This document shows, one piece after another, positions 17,736-27,247 of a DNA stretch of 64,000 bases. Below the pieces are notes generated by a model, which saw nothing but the letters and a program-made list of their open reading frames with translations, searched no databases and was not told the origin of the DNA. Numbering within the stretch: the stretch's first letter is position 1; each line of letters starts with the position of its first letter. Origin of the DNA: an uncultured Erythrobacter sp. (lineage in GTDB: Bacteria > Pseudomonadota > Alphaproteobacteria > Sphingomonadales > Sphingomonadaceae); NCBI GenBank assembly GCA_947503155.1, contig CANNCL010000004.1, positions 248,001 to 312,000 on the forward strand, written 5' to 3'. Made by a program: the position numbers and the translations under genes.

Positions 17736-20700
17736 TGGCTGAACCCGGAAACACGCAAGCGGTTGTGGCAGACACGCCAGTGCGCAAACGCAAGCGCCGC
17801 TGGGCCAAGCGGCTGGGTTGGTTCCTAGCGATTCTGCTGGCGCCGTTCGTGCTGGCAGCGGCGTTTTTCAGCACTCCGATCGGCAAACGTTTGGTCACCG
17901 ATCAAATCGCGCAAGTCTCTCCGGCTTCGGGATTGAAGTTTGAGGTCGGACGGATCGAAGGTGACATTTATGGTCAGGCAACCCTGCATGATGTGACCGT
18001 CAAAGACCCAGAAGGGACGTTTCTAACGATCCCAGAAGTTGAGCTTGATTGGCGTCCGCTCGCATGGTTGTGGAGCGGCATCGACATCCGCGAACTGACC
18101 GCGCGGCGCGGCACATTGCTGCGTTTGCCCGAATTGCTGCCCGGTGATCCTGATGCACCGCTCCTGCCCGATTTCGACATTCGCATCGACCGGTTTGAAA
18201 TCGACAATCTGACATTGGCACAGGGCGTGGCCGGCGATACGGCGCAGCGCGTGAATTTTGCCGCGAAGGTCGATATTCGGCAAGGCCGCGCATTGCTTGA
18301 TGCGCAAGGATCGCTTGGCCCCGAAGATAAGATCGCTTTGCTGATCGATGCAGAGCCAGATGGCGATGTCTTCGATTTGGCGCTCGATTACCGCGCTGCT
18401 GCTGATGGTCCGATTGCGGCATTGGCTGGGTTAAATGCCGCCTATCGGGCACGGATAGAGGGTGAAGGGACGTGGACAACCTGGCTCGGTCACGCGCTCG
18501 TCACTCGGCGGGGCGCGGAAGAGGCATATCCGGCAGCTGAGCGCGTGGCGGCGTTTCGTCTGACCAATGATGCGGGCGTCTATGGCCTTCTTGGGCAGGC
18601 TACCCCTCCAATCTCTGATGGTTCTGTGCTCGACCGGGCGCTTGGCGAAGCGGTCTCGCTCGCGGTTTCGGGCACGCTCGAAGAGAGCGAATTTAGCGGC
18701 GATATTGCGGCGGTGACTTCGGCGCTAGACCTGCGCGCGAACGGCGCTCTTGATCTGGCAGGGAACAGCGTTGACGAATTTGAGCTGCGCGCATTCTTGC
18801 GCGATCCCGACCTTTTGGGAGACGCTGCGCGGTTCGAAAATACCCGGCTAATGGCGGTGCTGGACGGGCCATTTCGCGATTTGGCCATCGAACATAAACT
18901 GACGGTTCAAACGCTGGATGCGGCAGGAACGGTGACTGCGCAGGGCCTTACCCAATCGGGAACCGCGACGTTTGATGGGGAAACATTCCGTTTGCCGCTC
19001 AATGTCACTGCACAGCGGGTTGTGACGGGCAGCGCTTATATTGATCCGCAATTGACCGGGGGCACCCTCACCGGGACGCTCACATATTCGGGCACGCGGT
19101 TGCTGGCCGATAACACGCAGCTTCAATTTCCCGGCCTGTCGGCGCAGCTGACCTTGCGCGGCGATACGGCCCGCGGCACTTATGCAATCGCTGGACCCGT
19201 CGACGCGCGCGGGATTGAGATAGACGGCGCGGGCCGCCTCAACGCAAATTCCAAAATTCTCGTCAAATTCGGGACCGCTGCTCCGTGGAGCGTGCGCGCC
19301 AATCTTTCTGGTGTCCTCAGCAACGTCACCAATGCCAGCATCGCCAATATCGCAGGCGAGCAAGTGCGCTTTGATGGCAGTTTGGGAATGGGCAGGAACA
19401 GTCCGATTGTCTTGCGCGATGTGACGCTTGAAAGCGAGCGTTTGAGTGCGCGGCTCGATAGCCAGATTGTCGCAGGCCGCACCAGCTTGGCTGGAGCGGG
19501 CGCGCACACCGAATATGGGGCGTTTACTTTCGACGCTGAATTGGCGGGCGATGGTCCGCGCGCGGTATTGGTCCTCGCCGACCCGCTGCCTTCGGCGGGC
19601 CTGAAAGATGTGCGGGTCGGCATTGCGCCGAGTGATGATGGCTTTGCGATTGATGTCGCGGGGGGATCGCTGCTCGGTCCGTTTGAAGGGGCACTCGGAC
19701 TGGTTTTTCCACCCGAGGCACCGACACGGATCGATATTGACGCACTTGAGATCTACCGGACCAATGCAACCGGCGCGTTCACTTTGTTGGACAGCGGCAT
19801 CGCCGGTGATCTGGCGCTGAGCGGCGGCGGTTTGAACGGGACAGTTTCGCTGACGCCGGGCACGGGTGGTTCGCAAGGTTTCGACCTCAACCTCGCCGCG
19901 CGTCAGGCGCGCTTTGGCGGCGAGATACCAATCGCGCTCGCCTTTGCAGACATCGCCGCCAGCGGCAGTTTCGACGCCGGTAGCAGCCGGATCGATGCCG
20001 ACATTAGCGGCACCGGATTTGAATATGGCGCGTTGTCGCTGGCTAGCTTTGCCGCAGAAGCCGCGATTGTGGATGGCCGCGGCGATGTGCAAGCCTCGAT
20101 CGCGGGACGCCGTGCGGACCGGTTTGCGTTGCAGCTCGACGGTGATTTCACGCCTGAACGCATCGCGGTGATCGCTCAGGGTGAATATGGCGGTCGCCCG
20201 ATCACGATGCCGCGCCGGGCGGTTATCACTGTGCTGGCCGGCGGCGGATACAGACTTGCCCCGACGCAGATTGGTTTTGCGCAAGGCTATACGATCATTG
20301 AGGGCGAACTGACCGCCGAACAGACATCGATTGAGGCCCGGTTGGCGCGGATGCCGCTGAGGCTCATTGACCTCGCAGGGGCGGAACTGGGGCTGGGCGG
20401 GCGATTGTCGGGTGTCGCCACTTGGAACCAGCGCGGCAGCGGCCCGCCGACAGGCAATGCGCGTCTTCGTATTGATGACTTCACCCGCAGCGGCCTCGTT
20501 TTGTCGTCCCGGCCCATCGATGTCTTCGCGGTCGCTGATCTCAGCGCCAGCCAGCTCGCAATCGGCGCGCGGCTGCGTGAGGGTGACAACCAACTTGGCC
20601 AAATCGACGCGCGCATCACCAATATGCCGCGCTCTGGTGACCTTTCGCGCAGGATCATGCGCGGGCGGCTCGCGGGAGAGCTGGGTTATGAAGGCCCCGC

Positions 20701-21961
20701 GCAATCGCTTTGGCGGCTGGCTGCGATCGAGACGTTCGATCTGACCGGACCGCTCAGCGTCGCCGCGCGCGCATCGGGCACTTTGGCCGATCCGCGCATC
20801 ACCGGCACTCTCGCCAGCGATGATTTGCGGCTCCAAAGCGCGATCTCTGGCACTGACATTGACGATATCACCGCGCGCGGACGTTTCGCCGGTTCGCGTC
20901 TTGAACTCACCCGTTTTGCCGGGACCACCGATGGCGGCGGCACGGTCAATGGCAGCGGCTTTATCGACCTTGCTGATATGTCCGCCAGCCGCGGTCCGCG
21001 GATCGACATTCGCGCCGCGGTGGAGCGCGCCCGGTTGCTCAATGCCAATGGCCTCGATGCCACCATCACCGGCCCGCTGCGCATCGTGTCTGACGGCGCA
21101 GGCGGCGCGATTGCTGGGCGGGTGGAGATCAACCGCGCCAGTTGGAAACTGGGCATTGCAGCAGAGGATCTGCGCCTGCCGACAATCCCAACGCGTGAAA
21201 TCAACCGACCCGATCAAAGCTCCACCGAACGTTCCACCGTTACCGGCGCGTGGCGTTACCTCGTCGATGCCCGTTCCCCCAGCAGGATTGCGGTCGATGG
21301 GCTGGGCCTCGACAGCGAATGGGGCGCGGACATCGCTTTGCGAGGCACCGTTGACGACCCGCGCATCGGCGGAGAGGCGCGGCTTGTTCGCGGCGACTAC
21401 ACTTTTGCCGGAACCCGGTTTGAACTGACCGAGGGCCGGATCGAGTTTGACCAAACTCGCCCGATTGATCCCCGCCTTGATATCGAGGCCGAGGCGAGCG
21501 CCAATGGTACGAACGTGACAATCGACATCACCGGCAACGCCCAAACCCCGCAAATCGCCTTCTCTTCCGTCCCCGCTTTGCCGGAGGAGGAGATCCTCGC
21601 TCAACTGTTATTCGGCGGGTCGGTTACCTCGCTTTCGGCCACCGATGCCGTTCAACTTGGCGCTGCGCTGGCCGCTTTGCAGGGCGGCGGCGGCGGGCTG
21701 GACCCGATTGGTCAGCTGCGCCGTTCCATCGGCCTTGACCAGCTTCGCATCGTCAGCGCTGATCCCGCTTTGGGCCGGGGCACGGGCGTTGCCTTGGGCA
21801 AGAACCTAGGCCGCCGGGTTTACATCGAACTGGTCACTGATGGTCAGGGCTATAGCGCGACACAGGTCGAATACCGGATCACGTCTTGGCTTGCCTTGCT
21901 GGGCAGTATCACCACCGTTGGGCGCGACAGCGTGCTGGCTGAAATCAGCCGCGATTACTAG
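17735..21961 (+). CDS. tamB: TamB, inner-membrane-anchored translocation and assembly module subunit
   Basis: 1408 residues, one of the AsmA-like bridge proteins that span the periplasm and carry lipids or help outer-membrane protein insertion together with TamA. A Lys/Arg-rich cytoplasmic start is followed by one membrane helix at about residues 29-50 (GWFLAILLAPFVLAAAFF). Then comes a long run of short beta-strand repeats rich in Gly, Asp, Leu and Ala. The conserved C-terminal TamB (DUF490) domain contains DPRIGGEARLVRGDYTFAG and PALPEEEILAQLLFG. The start ATG shares its A with the tamA stop. Confidence 0.94.
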   Translation: MAEPGNTQAVVADTPVRKRKRRWAKRLGWFLAILLAPFVLAAAFFSTPIGKRLVTDQIAQVSPASGLKFEVGRIEGDIYGQATLHDVTVKDPEGTFLTIPEVELDWRPLAWLWSGIDIRELTARRGTLLRLPELLPGDPDAPLLPDFDIRIDRFEIDNLTLAQGVAGDTAQRVNFAAKVDIRQGRALLDAQGSLGPEDKIALLIDAEPDGDVFDLALDYRAAADGPIAALAGLNAAYRARIEGEGTWTTWLGHALVTRRGAEEAYPAAERVAAFRLTNDAGVYGLLGQATPPISDGSVLDRALGEAVSLAVSGTLEESEFSGDIAAVTSALDLRANGALDLAGNSVDEFELRAFLRDPDLLGDAARFENTRLMAVLDGPFRDLAIEHKLTVQTLDAAGTVTAQGLTQSGTATFDGETFRLPLNVTAQRVVTGSAYIDPQLTGGTLTGTLTYSGTRLLADNTQLQFPGLSAQLTLRGDTARGTYAIAGPVDARGIEIDGAGRLNANSKILVKFGTAAPWSVRANLSGVLSNVTNASIANIAGEQVRFDGSLGMGRNSPIVLRDVTLESERLSARLDSQIVAGRTSLAGAGAHTEYGAFTFDAELAGDGPRAVLVLADPLPSAGLKDVRVGIAPSDDGFAIDVAGGSLLGPFEGALGLVFPPEAPTRIDIDALEIYRTNATGAFTLLDSGIAGDLALSGGGLNGTVSLTPGTGGSQGFDLNLAARQARFGGEIPIALAFADIAASGSFDAGSSRIDADISGTGFEYGALSLASFAAEAAIVDGRGDVQASIAGRRADRFALQLDGDFTPERIAVIAQGEYGGRPITMPRRAVITVLAGGGYRLAPTQIGFAQGYTIIEGELTAEQTSIEARLARMPLRLIDLAGAELGLGGRLSGVATWNQRGSGPPTGNARLRIDDFTRSGLVLSSRPIDVFAVADLSASQLAIGARLREGDNQLGQIDARITNMPRSGDLSRRIMRGRLAGELGYEGPAQSLWRLAAIETFDLTGPLSVAARASGTLADPRITGTLASDDLRLQSAISGTDIDDITARGRFAGSRLELTRFAGTTDGGGTVNGSGFIDLADMSASRGPRIDIRAAVERARLLNANGLDATITGPLRIVSDGAGGAIAGRVEINRASWKLGIAAEDLRLPTIPTREINRPDQSSTERSTVTGAWRYLVDARSPSRIAVDGLGLDSEWGADIALRGTVDDPRIGGEARLVRGDYTFAGTRFELTEGRIEFDQTRPIDPRLDIEAEASANGTNVTIDITGNAQTPQIAFSSVPALPEEEILAQLLFGGSVTSLSATDAVQLGAALAALQGGGGGLDPIGQLRRSIGLDQLRIVSADPALGRGTGVALGKNLGRRVYIELVTDGQGYSATQVEYRITSWLALLGSITTVGRDSVLAEISRDY

Positions 21962-21968
21962 CTGACAC

Positions 21969-22748
21969 TTACTTGCTGACATAAAGCTTCGCCTCTTCTG
22001 CGCGCCTACGCACCAGACCTTTCAGCACCTTCCCGCCCGCTTTGTTCCAGCGCGCAAATTCTGCGGCTGCGGCGGCATAGTCACGCGCATTGTGGCGTTT
22101 GGTCAGGGTAGCGCGGGCGATCGCGCCGGTATTGTAGTGAAAGCTGACCAGAGCATCGAATTGCGCCTGCGTTGTCGGCGTCTTACCAATCGCGCGGGCA
22201 ACATCGCGGGCATAGCGCACCAGATCGCTTGCCAGCCGAGCGTCGCATTGCGCCTGTGTCCACACGGTTCCGGGGCCGATACGCGCTTTCTGTTTATGGC
22301 CAAGTTCTTGTGCACTTTGATCATCAGCGCCCGTCGCGCCCCAGCCAATGGTCCATGGATCACCGCCTGTGCCCGGATCGGGATAGGCCTCTATCAAACC
22401 ATCGCGCCGCAGCCGCGCACACCCTTCGAAGCGTTTGATGAGGGCAATCCCCTCCGCTCCTATGGCCATGGGAGCGCCGTTTTCTGAGCGTTTGTCACGC
22501 CGAATTAGCGGCACGCCTGACACACCTGACACACCTGACACACTGTCCAGGGGCGAAAAATTGGCAGGGCCATCGGCGCGGGTTTCAAGGCCCGTATCAT
22601 GGCAAGTTTCAGCAGAATTATCGAACGCATCATCGATCGTATCGACCTCAGCTTGGCGAAAGCCGCGCCCAAGTATCCGGCGCACGGCGTCGAAAATGGG
22701 TTTGCGGCCATTAGAAGGGGGCGTGGAATCAGAAGGGACATTCGGCAT
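21969..22748 (-). CDS. Phage-type lysozyme (GH24) with long N-terminal extension
   Basis: The lysozyme domain occupies residues 95-259: IALIKRFEGC carries the catalytic Glu (108), and the DPWTIGWGAT loop supplies the Thr/Gly elements. FDALVSFHYNTGAI and the closing RRRAEEAKLY are typical of P22-like endolysins. Residues 1-94 are disordered and include a Val-Ser-Gly repeat. I chose the ATG at 22748 (GAGG upstream). An ATG at 22469 would give a plain 166-residue endolysin but has no visible RBS. No signal peptide, SAR helix, holin or other phage gene is nearby. It converges on tamB with 7 nt between them. A lysozyme of viral origin kept in the chromosome is likely; its target process is unknown. 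Confidence 0.85.
   Translation of the reverse strand: MPNVPSDSTPPSNGRKPIFDAVRRILGRGFRQAEVDTIDDAFDNSAETCHDTGLETRADGPANFSPLDSVSGVSGVSGVPLIRRDKRSENGAPMAIGAEGIALIKRFEGCARLRRDGLIEAYPDPGTGGDPWTIGWGATGADDQSAQELGHKQKARIGPGTVWTQAQCDARLASDLVRYARDVARAIGKTPTTQAQFDALVSFHYNTGAIARATLTKRHNARDYAAAAAEFARWNKAGGKVLKGLVRRRAEEAKLYVSK
22516..22542 (-). repeat. 9-nt tandem repeat in the GH24 gene
   Basis: Three exact plus-strand units of CCTGACACA. Read on the minus strand they encode Val-Ser-Gly repeated in the disordered N-terminal extension of the lysozyme. Confidence 0.85.
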
Positions 22749-22876
22749 GGGGCGGACCTCAGAATCTAGGGAAAGCAAAATTGCGAGGCCGGAGTATTAG
22801 GCACAAATGGGACGTGTAGGAAAATGCAAACCGCCCGCGGTATTGACCAAACGGGGCGCCATGCGCACGATCTTGT

Positions 22877-23650
22877 ATGGTATTTTTCCGCGCTAAACCC
22901 CCGATTGATAAAGATGAATTCGAATGGCTCTTGGCTTGCTTTGCATGGCTCCGCACCGTTTTGGAGGATGCGCAGGTCCGCCCTGAATTCGTTTTGCCGG
23001 ATAATCCGAAATTGCTCGGCGCGCGCACAGCGCCGGAATTGTTTCAAGCCGTTCGGATTATCGCGGGCATGGAAGATTGGCCGTGCCGCCTCGAAAAGGT
23101 CGAGGTTGATGATCACCATTTGAGCAACCCCGCCGATCAGGTGATCCATGCGGGTTCTGCGGCCTGCGGCACGTTTTCAATTGAAAACGGAGAGGCGATC
23201 ATCCGCTATTCTTCTGCAATGTTGCGTGATCCCGATGCGCTGGCGGCGACCTTTGCGCATGAACTGTGTCACTATCTCTTGGTGAATGCGGGCGATCCGC
23301 CCGGCGGGCCTGACCTGATGGAACATGCGACCGATTGTGCCGCTGCCTATATTGGTTTTGGAGTATTGTTGGCCAATTCCGCGCGGACATTTGAACAATG
23401 GAGCGATGGTCAAATGTCCGGTTGGCGCGCTTCGGCCAATGGCTATTTGTCAGAACAAAGCTTGGTCACGGCGGCGGCCTTATTCGCGGCTCTGCATGAC
23501 TATGACGCCGTCCGCGCGATGCCAGCGTTAAAGCCTTATCTGCGAGGCGGAATGAAAAAGGCGGCCAAGGCAATCGCGCAGCAACATCCTGATGTGCGTG
23601 CGACGCTCAGCGAGATTGATCTGCTGCAATGGAATTTTGGTTCCGTTTAG
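22877..23650 (+). CDS. Unrecognised protein with HExxH zinc-metalloprotease motif, 257 aa
   Basis: A soluble protein without signal peptide. Residues 127-132 read AHELCH, giving the zinc-protease pattern H128-E129-x-x-H132. Seventeen residues later comes MEHATDCAAAYIGFG. Glu149 followed by Asp153 resembles the third-ligand segment (E-x-x-x-D) of gluzincins. Segment 21-66 (CFAWLRTVLE ... AGMEDWPC) and the helical C-terminus do not match a family I know. It is divergent from the lysozyme gene (128 nt apart) and converges on glnA across a shared terminator. I infer a cytosolic gluzincin-like peptidase or a domain derived from one; the substrate is unknown. Confidence 0.75.
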   Translation: MVFFRAKPPIDKDEFEWLLACFAWLRTVLEDAQVRPEFVLPDNPKLLGARTAPELFQAVRIIAGMEDWPCRLEKVEVDDHHLSNPADQVIHAGSAACGTFSIENGEAIIRYSSAMLRDPDALAATFAHELCHYLLVNAGDPPGGPDLMEHATDCAAAYIGFGVLLANSARTFEQWSDGQMSGWRASANGYLSEQSLVTAAALFAALHDYDAVRAMPALKPYLRGGMKKAAKAIAQQHPDVRATLSEIDLLQWNFGSV

Positions 23651-23755
23651 GAACATTGGCGCGTGGCCGGAAGCGCTATGACCGGGCGTGAAACGGTGTT
23701 CATTTCAACCGGGCGGCCCGGCATGGCAAAATGCGCTGAGGCCGGCCAAGCCCAC

Positions 23756-23793
23756 AAAAAAGGGGCCCGGCGATTGGCCGAGCCCCTGTTTTT
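23756..23793. terminator. Bidirectional intrinsic terminator after glnA
   Basis: An 11-bp stem (23761-23771 with 23777-23787, one G-T pair) with a 5-nt loop. It is followed by a T run on each strand: TTTTTT on the minus strand for glnA and GTTTTT on the plus strand for the HExxH gene. Confidence 0.9.
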
Positions 23794-23812
23794 GGCGGTA
23801 AGCGGACAGCGA

Positions 23813-25222
23813 TCAGGCGCTGTAATACATATCATATTCAACCGGTGACGGCGTGGTTTCGAGGCGCAGAACCTCTTCCCATTTCAGTTCCATGTAAGCT
23901 TCGATCTGGTCGAGCGAGAACACGTCGCCTTTCAGCAGGAATTCGTGATCAGCCTCAAGCGCTTCGAGAGCCTCACGCAAAGACCCGCAAACGGTCGGCA
24001 CATCAGCGAGCTCGGCTGGCGGCAGATCATACAGGTTTTTATCCATTGCTTCACCCGGATGGATCTTGTTCTCGATCCCATCAAGGCCCGCCATCAGCAG
24101 CGCTGAGAATGCGAGATATGGATTGGCAATCGCATCAGGGAAACGGAATTCGACGCGTTTCGCCTTGTCGCCTGCACCGTATGGGATGCGGCACGATGCG
24201 GACCGGTTGCGCGCCGAATATGCGAGCAATACGGGGGCTTCGAAACCGGGGACCAAACGTTTGTAGCTGTTGGTGGTCGAATTGGTGAAGGCGTTCACGG
24301 CCTTGGCATGTTTGATCACGCCGCCAATGTAATACAGGCAATTTTCCGACAGTCCGGCATATTCATTACCGGCGAATGTTGGCTTGCCATCTTTCCAGAT
24401 CGACATGTGGCTGTGCATGCCGGACCCGTTATCGTCCTTGATCGGCTTGGGCATGAATGTCGCGGTTTTGCCGTATGCATGGGCAACTTGCTGCACGACA
24501 TATTTATAGACCTGCACTTGGTCAGCGGCCGTGGTGAGCGAGGAATAGGTTATGCCAAGCTCATGCTGCGCAGCCGCCACTTCGTGGTGGTGCTTGTCCA
24601 TGTTGAGGCCCATGTCGAGCATGGTCGAAACCATCTCTGCGCGGATATCAACGGCGCTATCGACCGGTGCAACTGGGAAATACCCCCCCTTTGCGCGCGG
24701 ACGGTGGCCCATATTGCCCATTTCCATTTCGGTGCCAGTATTGGTCGGCAATTCGATGTCGTCGATGCTGAACCCGCTGCCGGCATAGCCGTCTTCGAAA
24801 CGGACATCGTCGAACATGAAGAATTCAGGTTCCGGCCCAACATAGACAGTGTCGCCAATGCCGGTGGAGGCAAGGTACGCCTCTGCGCGTTTCGCGGTGG
24901 AGCGCGGGTCGCGGGCGTAAAGCTGGCCGTCGGATGGTTCGACGACGTTGCAGAACAGGACCAGCATCGGGGTCGCACTGAACGGATCGATATAGGCGGC
25001 GTCCATGTCCGGTTTCAGGATCATGTCGCTTTCATTGATCGCCTTCCAGCCCTCGATTGAGGAACCATCAAACATCAAGCCGTCTTCGAGCGCGTCTTCG
25101 TCCATGGCGACCGCAGCCATCGTGAGGTGCTGCCATTTACCTTTGGGATCGGTAAAACGCAGATCGACCCATTCAATTTCTTCGTCCTTGATTTGTTTGA
25201 GGACGTCTTTTGGGGTGGCCAT
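23813..25222 (-). CDS. glnA: Glutamine synthetase, type I
   Basis: 469 residues, the dodecameric GSI that makes glutamine from glutamate and ammonia with ATP. Visible signatures: FDGSSIEGW (51-59), the metal-binding EPEFFMFD (131-138), the [11 protein letters not shown] loop (211-221) and [10 protein letters not shown]. The adenylylation tyrosine lies in [12 protein letters not shown] at Tyr398, so GlnE control is expected. The ATG at 25222 has a GGAG site upstream. It lies 72 nt downstream of glnB and is probably cotranscribed from the sigma-54-like site before glnB. Confidence 0.97.
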   Translation of the reverse strand: MATPKDVLKQIKDEEIEWVDLRFTDPKGKWQHLTMAAVAMDEDALEDGLMFDGSSIEGWKAINESDMILKPDMDAAYIDPFSATPMLVLFCNVVEPSDGQLYARDPRSTAKRAEAYLASTGIGDTVYVGPEPEFFMFDDVRFEDGYAGSGFSIDDIELPTNTGTEMEMGNMGHRPRAKGGYFPVAPVDSAVDIRAEMVSTMLDMGLNMDKHHHEVAAAQHELGITYSSLTTAADQVQVYKYVVQQVAHAYGKTATFMPKPIKDDNGSGMHSHMSIWKDGKPTFAGNEYAGLSENCLYYIGGVIKHAKAVNAFTNSTTNSYKRLVPGFEAPVLLAYSARNRSASCRIPYGAGDKAKRVEFRFPDAIANPYLAFSALLMAGLDGIENKIHPGEAMDKNLYDLPPAELADVPTVCGSLREALEALEADHEFLLKGDVFSLDQIEAYMELKWEEVLRLETTPSPVEYDMYYSA

Positions 25223-25294
25223 TATGTAATCTCCATCTGTGTATACGAAAGGCGGCCTGCGTCTTTGGCGGGCCGAAATTGATGTGCAAATTCG

Positions 25295-25873
<579 letters not shown>

Positions 25874-26797
25874 TTAGAGCCGCAGGCCGGTCGTTTCGGG
25901 CAGTCCGCACATGATATTGAGGTTTTGGATCGCCGCGCCGGACGCGCCTTTGCCGAGATTGTCGAGCCGGGCGATCAGGCGGACATGGCCGTTATCTTCG
26001 GCGATCGACACAAACAGGTCCATGCCATCTGTTGGCGCAGCATCTTCGCGCAGAAGTATTTCAGCGGGAACTTCGCCGCAAACCGTGACGACGGGAGCGT
26101 CAGCGTAAAACACCTCAAGCGTTTGGAGGAAATCACTCGGCCGGCCTGCGCCTTGCATCGGCAACATATTAAGCGGGACATCGACCACCATTCCGCGATG
26201 CGCTGCGATGACGCTGGGCGAAAAGACCGGCGCAAATTCCATACCGGAATAGGCAAGCATTTCGGGCAAATGTTTGTGACCATGCGCCAGTCCGTACGTG
26301 CGAAAGGCAAGGTCGCTTTCACTATGAAACCGGTCAATCAGGGCATTTCCGCCGCCGGAATATCCGCTCACGGCGTTGACCGTGATCGGCCAAGCGGCAG
26401 GCAGCAACCCGGCCCGCACCAATGGTGCCACCAACGCCAGAAACCCCGTCGGATAGCATCCCGGATTTGACACAAATTGCGCATTCGCAACGCGTTCGCG
26501 CCCGATCAATTCAGGAAAACCGTAAGTCCAGCCATCGGCGACCCGGTGCGCGCTGGATGCATCAATGATCCGCGTGTCTGATCCCTCGGCCAGCTTCACC
26601 GCTTCGACAGCCGCCGCATCGGGCAAGCACAGGATCGCGGCATCGGCCTCATGCAAAGCGTCTTTGCGCGCGGCCACGTCTTTGCGCTGCGCATCGTCCA
26701 GGACCAGCAATTCAAACTCGCTGCGCCCAGCAAGCCGTTCGCGGATTTCGAGGCCGGTTGTTCCGGCGGCTCCATCGATGAAAATACGTGTGGTCAT
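25874..26797 (-). CDS. argC: N-acetyl-gamma-glutamyl-phosphate reductase, type 2
   Basis: Reduces N-acetylglutamyl phosphate to the semialdehyde in arginine synthesis. 307 residues, the shorter type-2 ArgC. The NADP-binding start is IFIDGAAGTTGLEI. The active-site cysteine lies in FVSNPGCYPTGFL, and the substrate His region is RTYGLAHGHKHLPEM. It is the gene before glnBA on the same strand but 240 nt away, so probably transcribed separately. Confidence 0.94.
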   Translation of the reverse strand: MTTRIFIDGAAGTTGLEIRERLAGRSEFELLVLDDAQRKDVAARKDALHEADAAILCLPDAAAVEAVKLAEGSDTRIIDASSAHRVADGWTYGFPELIGRERVANAQFVSNPGCYPTGFLALVAPLVRAGLLPAAWPITVNAVSGYSGGGNALIDRFHSESDLAFRTYGLAHGHKHLPEMLAYSGMEFAPVFSPSVIAAHRGMVVDVPLNMLPMQGAGRPSDFLQTLEVFYADAPVVTVCGEVPAEILLREDAAPTDGMDLFVSIAEDNGHVRLIARLDNLGKGASGAAIQNLNIMCGLPETTGLRL

Positions 26798-26816
26798 TGC
26801 GCGCGCTTAACCCGGT

Positions 26817-27170
26817 TTATTCCGCGAGGCTACTGGCCTTCATATATCCGCTGGGGCCATCGGGGCCGAGGCAGCCCCATATCCATTCGCCTGACGCGTC
26901 GAGCACTTCGATCTGCGTGCCGGGGGCAAAGTGGTTCAGAACCGGGCTATCATCGCGGGTGTTTTCCATCACATCCGCGCCGTCCGCGCCGATAATCCGT
27001 ATTTGCGGGATAACATAATGCACGGCCAAATGGACGCCCGCCAATGCGATATGTGCCAAATCCCCGCGCAGCGGCAGCGTGCCGGGCGCAGGCTTAGTCA
27101 CTGGACCGGTTAGGCCCAGCACGCCGGCTGGCACGTCGTATTTATCGCTTTGGCTTGCCGCCCCGCTCAT
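26817..27170 (-). CDS. Stand-alone bacterial SH3-like domain protein, 117 aa
   Basis: The ATG at 27170 gives MSGAASQSDKYDVPAGVLGL, followed by two SH3b-like stretches: RGDLAHIALAGVHLAVHY and PGTQIEVLDASGEWIWGCL, ending GPSGYMKASSLAE. This resembles the N-terminal SH3 part of NlpC/P60 cell-wall hydrolases of the order, but the cysteine-peptidase domain is absent. The frame open upstream to 27509 runs inside the aminopeptidase gene and is a shadow. It lies 77 nt after the M17 peptidase gene on the same strand. A binding or regulatory partner of a hydrolase encoded elsewhere is inferred. Confidence 0.65.
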   Translation of the reverse strand: MSGAASQSDKYDVPAGVLGLTGPVTKPAPGTLPLRGDLAHIALAGVHLAVHYVIPQIRIIGADGADVMENTRDDSPVLNHFAPGTQIEVLDASGEWIWGCLGPDGPSGYMKASSLAE

Positions 27171-27247
27171 GTCTTCTGGTCTTCTCCAGTCCCATAGATT
27201 GGAACTTTGTGCGCCAGCGCTTAGCGGCACCGGCGCGTCTGAGCAAG

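Noticed and set aside
18848..21604. 918-codon minus-strand frame
   Set aside because: Antisense to tamB. High GC at third positions suppresses stops in that frame, and no domain is recognisable.
21969..23650. Prophage island around the lysozyme
   Set aside because: No integrase, holin, capsid, tail or attachment-like repeat; the flanks are tamB and glnA.
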